DNA from: Terriglobia bacterium
Lineage (GTDB): Bacteria; Acidobacteriota; Terriglobia; Bryobacterales; Bryobacteraceae
DNA length: 64,000 nt
Reading direction: 5' to 3'
NCBI GenBank assembly: GCA_020073305.1
Contig: JAIQFK010000022.1
Location: forward strand, 57,506 to 121,505
A program made the translations under genes and the position numbers. Positions 1 to 8,030 of the stretch are shown piece by piece. How positions within the stretch are numbered: position 1 is the first letter of the stretch; the number at the start of each line of letters is the position of its first letter. A model generated the notes under the pieces. It was not told the origin of the DNA. It saw only the letters and a list, made by a program, of their open reading frames with translations, and did no database searches.

Positions 1-108
1 GGAACGAGGAAAAATTTTCCGATCGAATGCCATCAGACTGCGGATCTCGTCGGGCAGGATTGCCTTCCTGAACTCGGTTCGCATAGGGAAACGTACACGA
101 ATTGCCAT
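1..108 (-). CDS. N-terminal fragment, possibly a GNAT-type acetyltransferase (cut by window edge)
   Basis: An open minus-strand frame starts at an ATG at 108 and runs off the left edge of the window. It reads MAIRVRFPMRTEFRKAILPD and then continues with a segment rich in charged residues (EIRSLMAFDRKIFP). The 'AFDRKIFP' stretch resembles the early part of some GNAT acetyltransferases, but 36 residues are too few for a firm family call. An in-frame ATG at 123 is another possible start. Neither has a clear Shine-Dalgarno sequence. The gene would be divergent from the amidohydrolase pair that follows, so the 108-183 gap would hold both promoters. Confidence 0.35.
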   Translation of the reverse strand, partial: MAIRVRFPMRTEFRKAILPDEIRSLMAFDRKIFPRS

Positions 109-182
109 CTTACATCCGGCCATCTTGCGGTGAATTGCGTCATGATGGAACGTACAAAAGGATGCTAGTCTCGAAACATTGC

Positions 183-1499
183 ATGACGCCTGACAATCGG
201 TTCACTCGTCTCCTGGCCTTTGTACTGGCCACCGCGTCGCTGTTGCCGGCACAGCAGACGCCGCTGGCCGTGGTCGGCGCACACGTGATCCCCATCAGCG
301 GGCCGGAATTCGACAACGGGGTCTTGGTCGTCGAAGGCGGAAAGATCGTCTCAGTGGGCCCGGCGCGTTCCACGAAGATTCCAGACAACGCGCAGCGCAT
401 CGATGCTTCCGGCAAAATTCTCATGCCCGGCCTCATCGACTCGCACAGCCACATCGGTTCACCAGCCGGCGGGGATGGGAGCGCGCCTATCCAGCCGGAT
501 GTCCGCGTGCTCGACAGCATCAACGTCCGCGACGCCCACATTCAGAAAGCGCAGGCCGGCGGCATTACCACCGCCAACGTGATGCCTGGCTCGGGGCATC
601 TGCTCAGCGGGCAGACCGTGTACTTGAAGCTGAAGGATGGGCGCACCATCGAAGATTTGCTCATCCACCTCGCTGACGGACGAATCGCCGGCGGCATGAA
701 GATGGCTAACGGGACCAACTCCCGCCGCCAGCCGCCCTTCCCCGGTACGCGCGCCAAATCCGCCGCGCTCGTGCGCGAGCAGTACGTGAAGGCCGAAGAA
801 TACCGCGACAAGATCCGCAAGGCGGGCGGCGACACCTCCAAAATGCCTCCGCGCGATCTGAACATGGAAGCCCTGGTCGAGGTGCTCGACGGCAAGCGCG
901 TGGTGCAGTTTCACACGCACCGCCACGACGACATCCTCACCGTGCTTCGCCTGGCGAACGAATTCCACTTCAAGGTCGTCCTGCATCACGTGAGCGATGC
1001 GTGGATGGTCGCCGACCAGATCGCCGCGGCCCACGTGCCGGTGTCTCTGATTGTGATCGACAGTCCCGGTGGAAAAATCGAAGCTAAAGATGTTAGCTTC
1101 GCGAGCGGCGCGGTGCTCGAAAAAGCCGGAGTGCTGGTCGGTTTTCATACCGACGACTCCATCACGGACTCGCGCCTGTTCATGCGAAGCGCGGCTCTCG
1201 CCGTGCGCGCCGGCATGTCACGCGAAAAGGCTCTCTACGGTGTCACCATGGCGAACGCCCGCATTCTCGAGTTGCAGGACCGGATCGGTTCGCTCGAGCC
1301 GGGCAAGGACGCCGACTTCATCCTGCTCTCGGGCGACCCGCTGAGCGTCTACACACACGTCCTCGAAACCTGGGTGGAAGGTGTCAGAGTGTTTGACCGC
1401 TCCGATCCCAAGGATTACCTCTACGCGGTGGGCGGCTACGGCGCGAGCCATGACCAGGACGATATGAACTTTGATGACGAAGAGAAGGAGGAGCGGTAG
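183..1499 (+). CDS. Exported amidohydrolase (imidazolonepropionase-like), catalytically complete member of a tandem pair
   Basis: A metal-dependent hydrolase of the amidohydrolase superfamily, probably acting outside the cytoplasm on an amide or cyclic amide; the substrate is unknown. With the start at 183 the protein has 438 residues and opens with a Sec-type signal peptide (LLAFVLATASLLPAQQ). Metal-site motifs are visible: HSH at about 88-90, HTHRHDD at about 244-250, HH at 268-269, and HTDD at 322-325 in the position of the usual catalytic aspartate. The C-terminus has the usual 'GSLEPGKDADFILLSGDPL' composite-domain signature. An ATG at 162 is an alternative start; 183 was chosen because it puts the signal peptide at the N-terminus. 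The next gene begins one base after the stop, so the two are surely co-transcribed. Confidence 0.9.
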   Translation: MTPDNRFTRLLAFVLATASLLPAQQTPLAVVGAHVIPISGPEFDNGVLVVEGGKIVSVGPARSTKIPDNAQRIDASGKILMPGLIDSHSHIGSPAGGDGSAPIQPDVRVLDSINVRDAHIQKAQAGGITTANVMPGSGHLLSGQTVYLKLKDGRTIEDLLIHLADGRIAGGMKMANGTNSRRQPPFPGTRAKSAALVREQYVKAEEYRDKIRKAGGDTSKMPPRDLNMEALVEVLDGKRVVQFHTHRHDDILTVLRLANEFHFKVVLHHVSDAWMVADQIAAAHVPVSLIVIDSPGGKIEAKDVSFASGAVLEKAGVLVGFHTDDSITDSRLFMRSAALAVRAGMSREKALYGVTMANARILELQDRIGSLEPGKDADFILLSGDPLSVYTHVLETWVEGVRVFDRSDPKDYLYAVGGYGASHDQDDMNFDDEEKEER

Positions 1500-1500
1500 A

Positions 1501-2742
1501 ATGCGGCGCACTCGATTCGTTCTTGCCTGCCTTGCCTGTGCGTCAACTGCTTTCCTCGAGGCTCAGCTAGCCATCCGCGGCGACAAGGTCTACACGATGT
1601 CCGGCCCTCCCATCGCGGACGGCGTGGTTCTCGTTCGCGGCAGCAAGATCGAGCGCGTTGGCCGAGCTTCCGAAATTTCCATTCCTTCCGATTACAAGCT
1701 CCTTCGCGCCAAAGTGGTTACGCCGGGACTGGTGGACGCGCACTCGACCGTCGGGCTCACTGGCTATCTCAATCAGCCGCACGATCAGGACATGCTGGAA
1801 AAATCCGCTCCGATCCAGCCCGAGCTTCGCGCCATCGATGCTTACGATGGCCGTGACCGCCTGGTTGGCTATATTCGCGGGTTCGGCGTAACCACCATTC
1901 ACACCGGCCACGGCCCAGGAGCGCTGATTTCCGGCCAGACGATGATCGCCAAGACGGCTTACGACAACGTGGAACGGGCCACCATGGTGCCGCTCGCCAT
2001 GGTGGCCGCGACGCTGGGAGAGGGAGCGCGCGCCGAAACCGGTAAATCGCCCGGCACTCGCGCCAAGATGATTGCCATGCTGCGTGAAGAGTTCATCAAG
2101 GCGCAGGAGTACTCGAGGAAGCGCGAAAAGCCAGCAACCGAAAAAGAGAAAGATAAAGATAAGGACAAGGAACCGCCCGCGCGCGATCTGCGCACGGAGA
2201 TGACGGCCCGAATGCTGAAAGGCGAAGTGCCACTCCTGGTGACCGTCCATCGCGCCAACGACATCTTGTCCACCATCCGTTTGGGGCAGGAGTTCCATTT
2301 GAAGATCGTTCTCGATGGCGTCGCCGAAGCCTATCTGGTCTTGCCGGAAATCAAGGCCTCGGGCTATCCCGTCATCCTGCACCCGACGATGTACCGCTCC
2401 GGTGGCGAAACTGAAAACCTGAGCATGACCACCGCCGCCAAGCTGCGCGACGCGGGCATCCCTTTCGCGCTCGAAAGTGGTTTCGAAGATTACGTGCCGA
2501 AGACGCGCGTGATTCTTTTCGAAGCTGCCATCGCCGCCGCCAACGGCCTCAGCTTCGAAGAAGCCCTGGCCACAATCACCGCGAGCGCGGCGAGAATTAT
2601 CGGCGTTTGGGACCGCGTCGGCTCGCTCGACGCGGGCAAGGACGGCGACCTTGCACTCTACGACGGCGACCCGTTCGAATATACGACGCACTGTACCGGC
2701 GTGGTCATTGATGGGCAGGTGGTGAGCACCGCGCAGAACTGA
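1501..2742 (+). CDS. Degenerate amidohydrolase paralogue lacking metal ligands (likely pseudoenzyme subunit)
   Basis: A 413-residue paralogue of the gene just upstream, alignable along its whole length. The ATG at 1501 has a strong ribosome site (AAGGAGG, 1486-1492) lying inside the end of the upstream gene, and a signal peptide follows (FVLACLACASTAFLEAQ). The metal-binding residues are mostly gone: HSH has become HST (81-83), HTHRHDD has become VTVHRANDI (247-255), HH has become DG (272-273), and HTDD has become ESGFED (325-330). The fold signatures remain, including 'GSLDAGKDGDLALYDGDPF'. A lysine/aspartate/glutamate-rich linker lies near residues 208-225. Seen in sequence: ligand loss in an intact reading frame. 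Inferred: a non-catalytic partner of the upstream enzyme. An enzyme with altered metal use cannot be excluded. Confidence 0.86.
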   Translation: MRRTRFVLACLACASTAFLEAQLAIRGDKVYTMSGPPIADGVVLVRGSKIERVGRASEISIPSDYKLLRAKVVTPGLVDAHSTVGLTGYLNQPHDQDMLEKSAPIQPELRAIDAYDGRDRLVGYIRGFGVTTIHTGHGPGALISGQTMIAKTAYDNVERATMVPLAMVAATLGEGARAETGKSPGTRAKMIAMLREEFIKAQEYSRKREKPATEKEKDKDKDKEPPARDLRTEMTARMLKGEVPLLVTVHRANDILSTIRLGQEFHLKIVLDGVAEAYLVLPEIKASGYPVILHPTMYRSGGETENLSMTTAAKLRDAGIPFALESGFEDYVPKTRVILFEAAIAAANGLSFEEALATITASAARIIGVWDRVGSLDAGKDGDLALYDGDPFEYTTHCTGVVIDGQVVSTAQN

Positions 2743-2749
2743 AAAGCGT

Positions 2750-3739
2750 GTGGACAGAGTTGCGTTATTGCTCGCTAGCGCGGCCTTGGCCGCAGGCATC
2801 CTCAAACCCGCGGACGCGCCCTATCCGAAGCTCTTCTTCCAGCGCGGCGTCAACTTCACGGCCGAAGAACCCGCTGGCTACAATCCGCAATCCGCTCTAC
2901 AGTTGCTCGACCGGTTGAAATCCTACGCTGTGGATTCGATTGCTCTCGTACCCTACGGTTTTGCCGATTCGAGAGAACCCACCGTGCGCTTCGGCGGCAG
3001 CAGTATGGAGCGCACCGAAGACATCGAAGCGCTCACCGCTCTCGCGCACCAGCGTGGCATGAAAGTCCTGCTCAAGCCCCAGCTTTGGACGCGAGGAGGT
3101 TTTCCGGGCAACCTCGAGTTCGCCGATCCACCCAGGCGCGCCCGATGGTTCGCCGAGTACCGCAAATTTCTGGAATATTACGCCACCGCCGCCGCGCGCA
3201 TGCACGCCGATCTGTTCTCGGTCGGTGTCGAACTCGGCAAGATGACGCCGTACGAAGCCGACTGGCGCGCCTTGATCGCCCGCGCGCGCGAACTCTATCC
3301 CGGCCCGCTGGTCTACTCCGCCACGCAAGGCCCGGAATTTGAAACCATTCGCTTCTGGGATGCGCTCGATTACATCGGCCTGAACGAATACTATCCGTTG
3401 CCCGACGATCTCTCGACCGCCACCCTCGTCCGCACGGTCGAAGCCGTCCAGAAGAAATTCGCACGCCCCGTGATTTTCACCGAAGCCGGCTTTTCGAACC
3501 ACGCGCATCCCAACCGCGCGCCCTGGGATGAAACCCCGCGGGCCCTCGCCCCCGCCGATCAGGCACGTTGCTACGAAGCCGTCTTCAAAGCGTTCTACGC
3601 GAAGCCCTGGTTTCAGGGAGTGTACTGGTGGAAAGTCGGCACCGACGGCTTCGGCGGCTCCGCCGACGGGTCACACACGCCGTGGGGAAAGCCGGCGATG
3701 GACGTGGTGCGCCGGTGGTATCAGAGTCGACAAAGATGA
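2750..3739 (+). CDS. GH113-like glycoside hydrolase (clan GH-A TIM barrel)
   Basis: A predicted secreted or periplasmic glycosidase of 329 residues, best matched by memory to the GH113 beta-mannanase-like barrel. The start is a GTG at 2750, seven bases after the preceding stop, followed by a short hydrophobic leader (VALLLASAALAAGIL). The likely acid/base glutamate is E161 in 'SVGVELGK' and the likely nucleophile is E245 in 'IFTEAGFSN'. Both sit at the strand-4 and strand-7 positions expected of clan GH-A. Aromatic substrate-cleft residues are seen at 'LNEYYPL' and 'GVYWWKVGTD'. Its close spacing puts it in one transcript with the amidohydrolase pair. The exact substrate is not readable from the sequence. 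Confidence 0.8.
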   Translation: MDRVALLLASAALAAGILKPADAPYPKLFFQRGVNFTAEEPAGYNPQSALQLLDRLKSYAVDSIALVPYGFADSREPTVRFGGSSMERTEDIEALTALAHQRGMKVLLKPQLWTRGGFPGNLEFADPPRRARWFAEYRKFLEYYATAAARMHADLFSVGVELGKMTPYEADWRALIARARELYPGPLVYSATQGPEFETIRFWDALDYIGLNEYYPLPDDLSTATLVRTVEAVQKKFARPVIFTEAGFSNHAHPNRAPWDETPRALAPADQARCYEAVFKAFYAKPWFQGVYWWKVGTDGFGGSADGSHTPWGKPAMDVVRRWYQSRQR

Positions 3740-3845
3740 CGAAAAACGGGGACTGGCTACGCTGTCCCAAGCCGGGCCAAATGCGCGCTCAACGAAAGCA
3801 GCCTCACCGGCAGGAGGGCGCGCGGAACGATCCGTCGGCAGGATT

Positions 3846-5219
3846 TCACACCGCGTGATCCACGATCTCCTCGGTGGCCGGGTTCCAGTAGAGCCGCTTC
3901 CCCGACCAGTAGGATTGCGCCGCCATGATGCACACGATGGCATGCGAAAAACCATGTTCCACCGTGGCGTTCGGCTGCGTTCGGGCCCGCATGGCGTTGA
4001 GCCAGTTCATCAGATGATTCACGTCGTCGTCGCTAGGCCCGCGCGAATTGGGAGCCGGCGCATCGGGTAGCTTGATAATTTCGGCCTTGTCCGCCTCCGG
4101 TCCCATTCCCGGCGGCGCGGTGTAGAACGGGCCGCTCGCGGACTCGGGATCCGCTTCGTGCCGGCCGCCTTCCCTGGTCACCACAAACAAAGACGCTCCT
4201 TCGCCGCCATAGTTCTCGATCGTGCCGTCGCGGCCGTAAATCCGGCTGAAGCTTCGGTAGCTGTTGGAAAAGCTGGTGGTGTAGGTGTAGAGAAAACCCT
4301 TGGGATAAAGCACCGAGACGGTGGCGTTGTCGGGATTCTCGCGCCCGTCCTTCCACGTGAGCACGCCGCCGGCGGCCACCGCGCTTACCGGAAAGGATTC
4401 GCCGGTCCAAAGGTGAACGAGGTCGCTGCCGTGGCTCAGCCACTGGTCGAAAATGCCCGAAGAAAAGTCCCGGTAGAGCCGGAATTCCAAATACACATGC
4501 GGATCGAAGGGACGGTCGGGCTTCCCCAAGAGCCAGCGCTTCCAGTCCGTGTCTGCTTCCTTCAGCAACGGCGGATGCTGGCCATCGTCGACACCTCGCT
4601 TGTTCCGCCAGCGTGGCTGATTCGTGTTCCACTCTTGCGTGATCCGCACGACGTCTCCGATGCGGCCCGAACGAATGAGGTCGCGGACCGCCAGCGGATA
4701 GGGCTGGCTGCGGTGCTGCGTGCCCATCTGGACCACTTGGCTGGAAGCCTTTACGGCTTTGCGCGCCGCCTTGGCCTCTTCGAGAACATTGGCGAACGGC
4801 TTCTCTACGTAGCAGTCTTTGCCGGCCTGCACGACGTCGATGCAGAGCTTGGCGTGCTGGAAGTCGCCGGTCGCAATCATGACGCCGTCGATGTCCGGGC
4901 GGGACAGCATCTCTTCGGAGTACTTGAAGACGGCTGGTTCAGCGCCGAAGAGATCCTTCACCTGCTTGGCGCGGCGTTCGCGAGCCACGCTCCAGATGTC
5001 GCACACCGCAACCATCTCCACCGGCGTGAGCCGCGATGCCATGTGCACCATGTGGATGTGGCCACCCCCGCGCCCCCCGCAGCCGAGTTGCGCCAGCCGT
5101 ATTCGGTCGTTCGCGCCCAGCACCCTCGCGTAGGACTTTGCCGTGAGTGCTGCCGCGCCGGCCAGCTTCAAAAACTGCCTGCGGCCGGCCTCGTTATTTT
5201 GGGGATTTGGAACTGCCAT
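3846..5219 (-). CDS. Tat-exported Gfo/Idh/MocA-family oxidoreductase
   Basis: An NAD(P)-dependent oxidoreductase of the Gfo/Idh/MocA family, 457 residues. The start at 5219 gives a twin-arginine leader (RRQFLKLAGAAAL), after which the Rossmann motif appears as 'LAQLGCGGRGGG'. The family's conserved 'EKPFA' lysine motif is present at roughly residue 155. Tat export fits a protein that folds with its nucleotide cofactor before crossing the membrane. Such exported members are abundant in Acidobacteriota and Planctomycetota and usually act on sugars or sugar derivatives. The gene is convergent with the GH113-like gene and divergent from the amidohydrolase that starts at 5330, leaving about 110 bp for both promoters. 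Confidence 0.92.
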   Translation of the reverse strand: MAVPNPQNNEAGRRQFLKLAGAAALTAKSYARVLGANDRIRLAQLGCGGRGGGHIHMVHMASRLTPVEMVAVCDIWSVARERRAKQVKDLFGAEPAVFKYSEEMLSRPDIDGVMIATGDFQHAKLCIDVVQAGKDCYVEKPFANVLEEAKAARKAVKASSQVVQMGTQHRSQPYPLAVRDLIRSGRIGDVVRITQEWNTNQPRWRNKRGVDDGQHPPLLKEADTDWKRWLLGKPDRPFDPHVYLEFRLYRDFSSGIFDQWLSHGSDLVHLWTGESFPVSAVAAGGVLTWKDGRENPDNATVSVLYPKGFLYTYTTSFSNSYRSFSRIYGRDGTIENYGGEGASLFVVTREGGRHEADPESASGPFYTAPPGMGPEADKAEIIKLPDAPAPNSRGPSDDDVNHLMNWLNAMRARTQPNATVEHGFSHAIVCIMAAQSYWSGKRLYWNPATEEIVDHAV

Positions 5220-5329
5220 GTCACTCAGTTTACACCCCGGACCGCGCACGCTTTGTGTGGCGCGCCGCCTTTGAGCGCCGGGGTCTTGCTGCCCCACTGT
5301 CTCCGGAAGATGATAACCTTGCGGACAGC

Positions 5330-6631
5330 ATGCAGGGAATTCGATTTGCGACTGTGCCGGCATTTCTCCTTCTGTGTTCTGTCCTGATGCCAGTTGCATC
5401 TGCTCAACCCCCCGCACACCCGATTGTGCTGCACGCGGCGCGGTTGCTGGAGATTGAGAGCGGCAAGCTGCTAGCGCCCGGGGAACTGCTGGTGAAGGGC
5501 GAGCAGATCGTCGAGGCCGGTTCAGTAGTAGCGCGACCCTCGGGGACGGAGTTCATCGATCTCGGAGACCGCACTCTGTTGCCGGGCCTGATCGATGCCC
5601 ACGTCCACCTGTTTTTGCACCCTGGCGCCGAGGATATGCAGACCATAGAAGAGTCGGTGCCGCAGCGCACGATTCTCGCCGTCCTGGCCGCGCGTGATGA
5701 CCTCATGGCGGGCTTCACGGCGGAGCGCGATATGGGGACCGAAGGCGCAGGGTCGGCCGACACCGCTGTGCGCAACGCAATCAACGACGGGCTGATCCCG
5801 GGCCCGCGTCTGCGCATCAGCGGCAATGCCGTGGATATTCTTGGCGGGCACGAAGACGCGAACCGCTACAACCCCGCCCAGCGCGTCCTGCCGAACGCAA
5901 CCCGCGCGAACAATGCCGCCGAACTGGTGGACGTGATCCGCGAGCAATTCAAAGAAGGCGCCGATTTCATCAAGATCTATGAAACCGGAGACGACTCGTT
6001 CGTTGACGGGCGGTTCTCCACGCCTTATCAATACACCGAAGCGGAACTTCGAACCGCCGTCGAAGAGGCGGCGCGAGTCGGGCGGCGCATCGCCGTGCAT
6101 GCCACCGGAGAGCCGAGAACACTCTACGCCGCGCGGGCCGGCGTTGCCTCCATCGACCACGCCGACCAGCTCAGCGACGAAACCATGCGCCTCATGCGCG
6201 AGAAACAGATTTTTGCGGTGCCTGCTTTCACGATCTCTGAGCACTTCGCCGATCACGCCTCCACGCCTTCAGAGGCCAAGCGGCAGCGTTTGCTGGTCGA
6301 TTTGCACGGACAGGAATTTCACAAACAACTTGCGGCCGGCGTACCGATCGCGGCCGGATCCGACGTCGGCCCATTTTCGCATGGCACGCAGGCGCGCGAG
6401 TTTGTGCTGATGGTGAAATACGGCATGACTCCCCTGGCTGCGCTGCAGGCGGGCACGCTGCATGGCGCGAAATTGCTCGGCTGGGAACATCAGATCGGCG
6501 CACTAAAGTCCGGTTATCTGGCGGATGTCATCGCTGTTCCTGGCAATCCGCTCGAAGACGTCAGAGTTTTACAGCAAGTTGCGTTTGTCATGAAGGGTGG
6601 TGTGGTGTACCGCAGCATCCAGTTCAAATAG
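5330..6631 (+). CDS. Exported amidohydrolase, metal ligands intact
   Basis: A 433-residue metal-dependent amidohydrolase with a signal peptide (FLLLCSVLMPVASAQ). The canonical ligands are all visible: HVH at 91-93, a lysine in 'FIKIY' at 215 (the carbamylated-lysine position), H258 in 'IAVHATG', H277 in 'SIDHADQ', and D345 in 'AGSDVGP'. This full set marks it as an active member of the imidazolonepropionase/prolidase-like subgroup that cleaves dipeptides or related amides. The start at 5330 is preceded by no strong Shine-Dalgarno sequence; upstream in-frame codons would add an unconvincing arginine-rich extension. The next gene begins ten bases after the stop, so they probably form a two-gene unit. 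Confidence 0.9.
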   Translation: MQGIRFATVPAFLLLCSVLMPVASAQPPAHPIVLHAARLLEIESGKLLAPGELLVKGEQIVEAGSVVARPSGTEFIDLGDRTLLPGLIDAHVHLFLHPGAEDMQTIEESVPQRTILAVLAARDDLMAGFTAERDMGTEGAGSADTAVRNAINDGLIPGPRLRISGNAVDILGGHEDANRYNPAQRVLPNATRANNAAELVDVIREQFKEGADFIKIYETGDDSFVDGRFSTPYQYTEAELRTAVEEAARVGRRIAVHATGEPRTLYAARAGVASIDHADQLSDETMRLMREKQIFAVPAFTISEHFADHASTPSEAKRQRLLVDLHGQEFHKQLAAGVPIAAGSDVGPFSHGTQAREFVLMVKYGMTPLAALQAGTLHGAKLLGWEHQIGALKSGYLADVIAVPGNPLEDVRVLQQVAFVMKGGVVYRSIQFK

Positions 6632-6641
6632 GAGTAGCCCC

Positions 6642-7964
6642 ATGCGTCTGTACTCGATTTTTTCGGTTTTCATTCTGGCCGCGATAACGGTCCACGCCCA
6701 GGGTTTGCGGGCGGGATACGCCAAGGTCGACATAACGCCCAGCGAGCCGGTCTATTTGGCCGGTTATGACATGCGGAATTCGCCGTCGGATGGAGTCTGG
6801 GGACACGACCGGCTGTACGCGCGTGTTCTTGTCTTCGAAGCCGGCGGGGAGCGCGTGGCGTTCGTCGAGGCTGATGTGATCGAGATTCGCGGAACGGACG
6901 CGTTCCGGCGCAAAATCGCGGATGCAACCGGGATCCCGCTGGAGCACATCCTGCTGGGCGACGCCCATAATCACGCCGCGCCCTCTCCGAACGCCAAGCT
7001 CGATACCAACTCGGACCGCCAGTTCGAAAAAGGCTTGCTGGCCGCAGCCATCCAAGCCGTCGCAAATCTCCAGCCAGCCAGCATCGCTGCCGGCACAGGA
7101 CATTCCCATATAGCCATGAATCGCCGCCACGTAGTTCCCGCGGATGTGGACTCATCTCTCACTTTCGACGAAAACGACGTGAGCCAGTCGTTCGGGAAGT
7201 TCAAGACCGACAAGTTGGTCGCGATCCATGAGTTTGGCGGCGTGATGCGGCTGGGCGCCAATCCCGCCGGACCCATCGATGACGACGTGCAAATTGTGCG
7301 TGTGGACAAGACCGACGGGAAACCGCTAGCGGTGATGATTCACTACGCCTGTCACGGCACGTCGCTGGGCGGGCGAAACAGCAAGATCTCCGGCGAGTGG
7401 ATGGGACGGATGCAGGAATACGTCGAGAAGCAATTCCCAGGCGTCGGCGTGATCTACCTGCAGGGCGCGGCCGGCGACATCAATCCGCGCGTTGTGGGTG
7501 GCCTCGACGGATACCAGGACAATATCGAGACTACCTGGGCGCTGGGCGAAGAGATCGGACGCGAAGTGGTCCGCATCTATCGCCCGCTTTCACCGGAGCC
7601 GCTCTCGTCGCCGCATCTGCAGATTGAGACCGCGGAAATTCTCCTGCCGCGGGCGTATCGCGAGCTATTCGATGATTTTACGCATACCGCCATCTCGGCG
7701 CCCACGACTATCGTTCGTGTTGGCGACCTGATGTGGACAACCTTCCCTGGTGAGATGTTCAGCAATATCGGCAAGAAGGTGAAAGCTGCATCACCGGCAA
7801 CCCATGCGCACCTGATGGGTTACACCAACGGCTATATCGGCTATTTTCCGGAACGCCAGAGTTACGCCGAAGGCGGGTATGAAGTCGCCGCCACGCACCT
7901 CGATCCGGCAGCCGAAGGAATTTATCTTCGTTCCATCGCAGAGCTAATGAAACGGTTCCGATAA
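6642..7964 (+). CDS. Neutral/alkaline ceramidase-like protein (N-terminal domain family)
   Basis: A secreted 440-residue protein of the neutral/alkaline non-lysosomal ceramidase N-terminal family. The leader is IFSVFILAAITVHAQ and the start at 6642 follows AGGAG. Family motifs are clear: 'AGYAKVDITPSEPVYLAGY' near the mature N-terminus, 'GDAHNHAAPSP' at about 107-116 in the zinc-binding region, 'HYACHGTSLGG', and 'QGAAGDINPR', which carries the serine/glycine loop region of these amidases. True ceramidases are about 650-750 residues with a C-terminal immunoglobulin-like domain; this one lacks that domain, as do many acidobacterial members. The substrate may be a ceramide-like or other N-acyl lipid. 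It is co-transcribed with the amidohydrolase upstream. Confidence 0.86.
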   Translation: MRLYSIFSVFILAAITVHAQGLRAGYAKVDITPSEPVYLAGYDMRNSPSDGVWGHDRLYARVLVFEAGGERVAFVEADVIEIRGTDAFRRKIADATGIPLEHILLGDAHNHAAPSPNAKLDTNSDRQFEKGLLAAAIQAVANLQPASIAAGTGHSHIAMNRRHVVPADVDSSLTFDENDVSQSFGKFKTDKLVAIHEFGGVMRLGANPAGPIDDDVQIVRVDKTDGKPLAVMIHYACHGTSLGGRNSKISGEWMGRMQEYVEKQFPGVGVIYLQGAAGDINPRVVGGLDGYQDNIETTWALGEEIGREVVRIYRPLSPEPLSSPHLQIETAEILLPRAYRELFDDFTHTAISAPTTIVRVGDLMWTTFPGEMFSNIGKKVKAASPATHAHLMGYTNGYIGYFPERQSYAEGGYEVAATHLDPAAEGIYLRSIAELMKRFR

Positions 7965-8030
7965 GCGGGGCCGCCATAGCAACACCACACCGCTGCCTCC
8001 ACGCGGGGTCGGCAGCCGGTTTTCCCAGGG

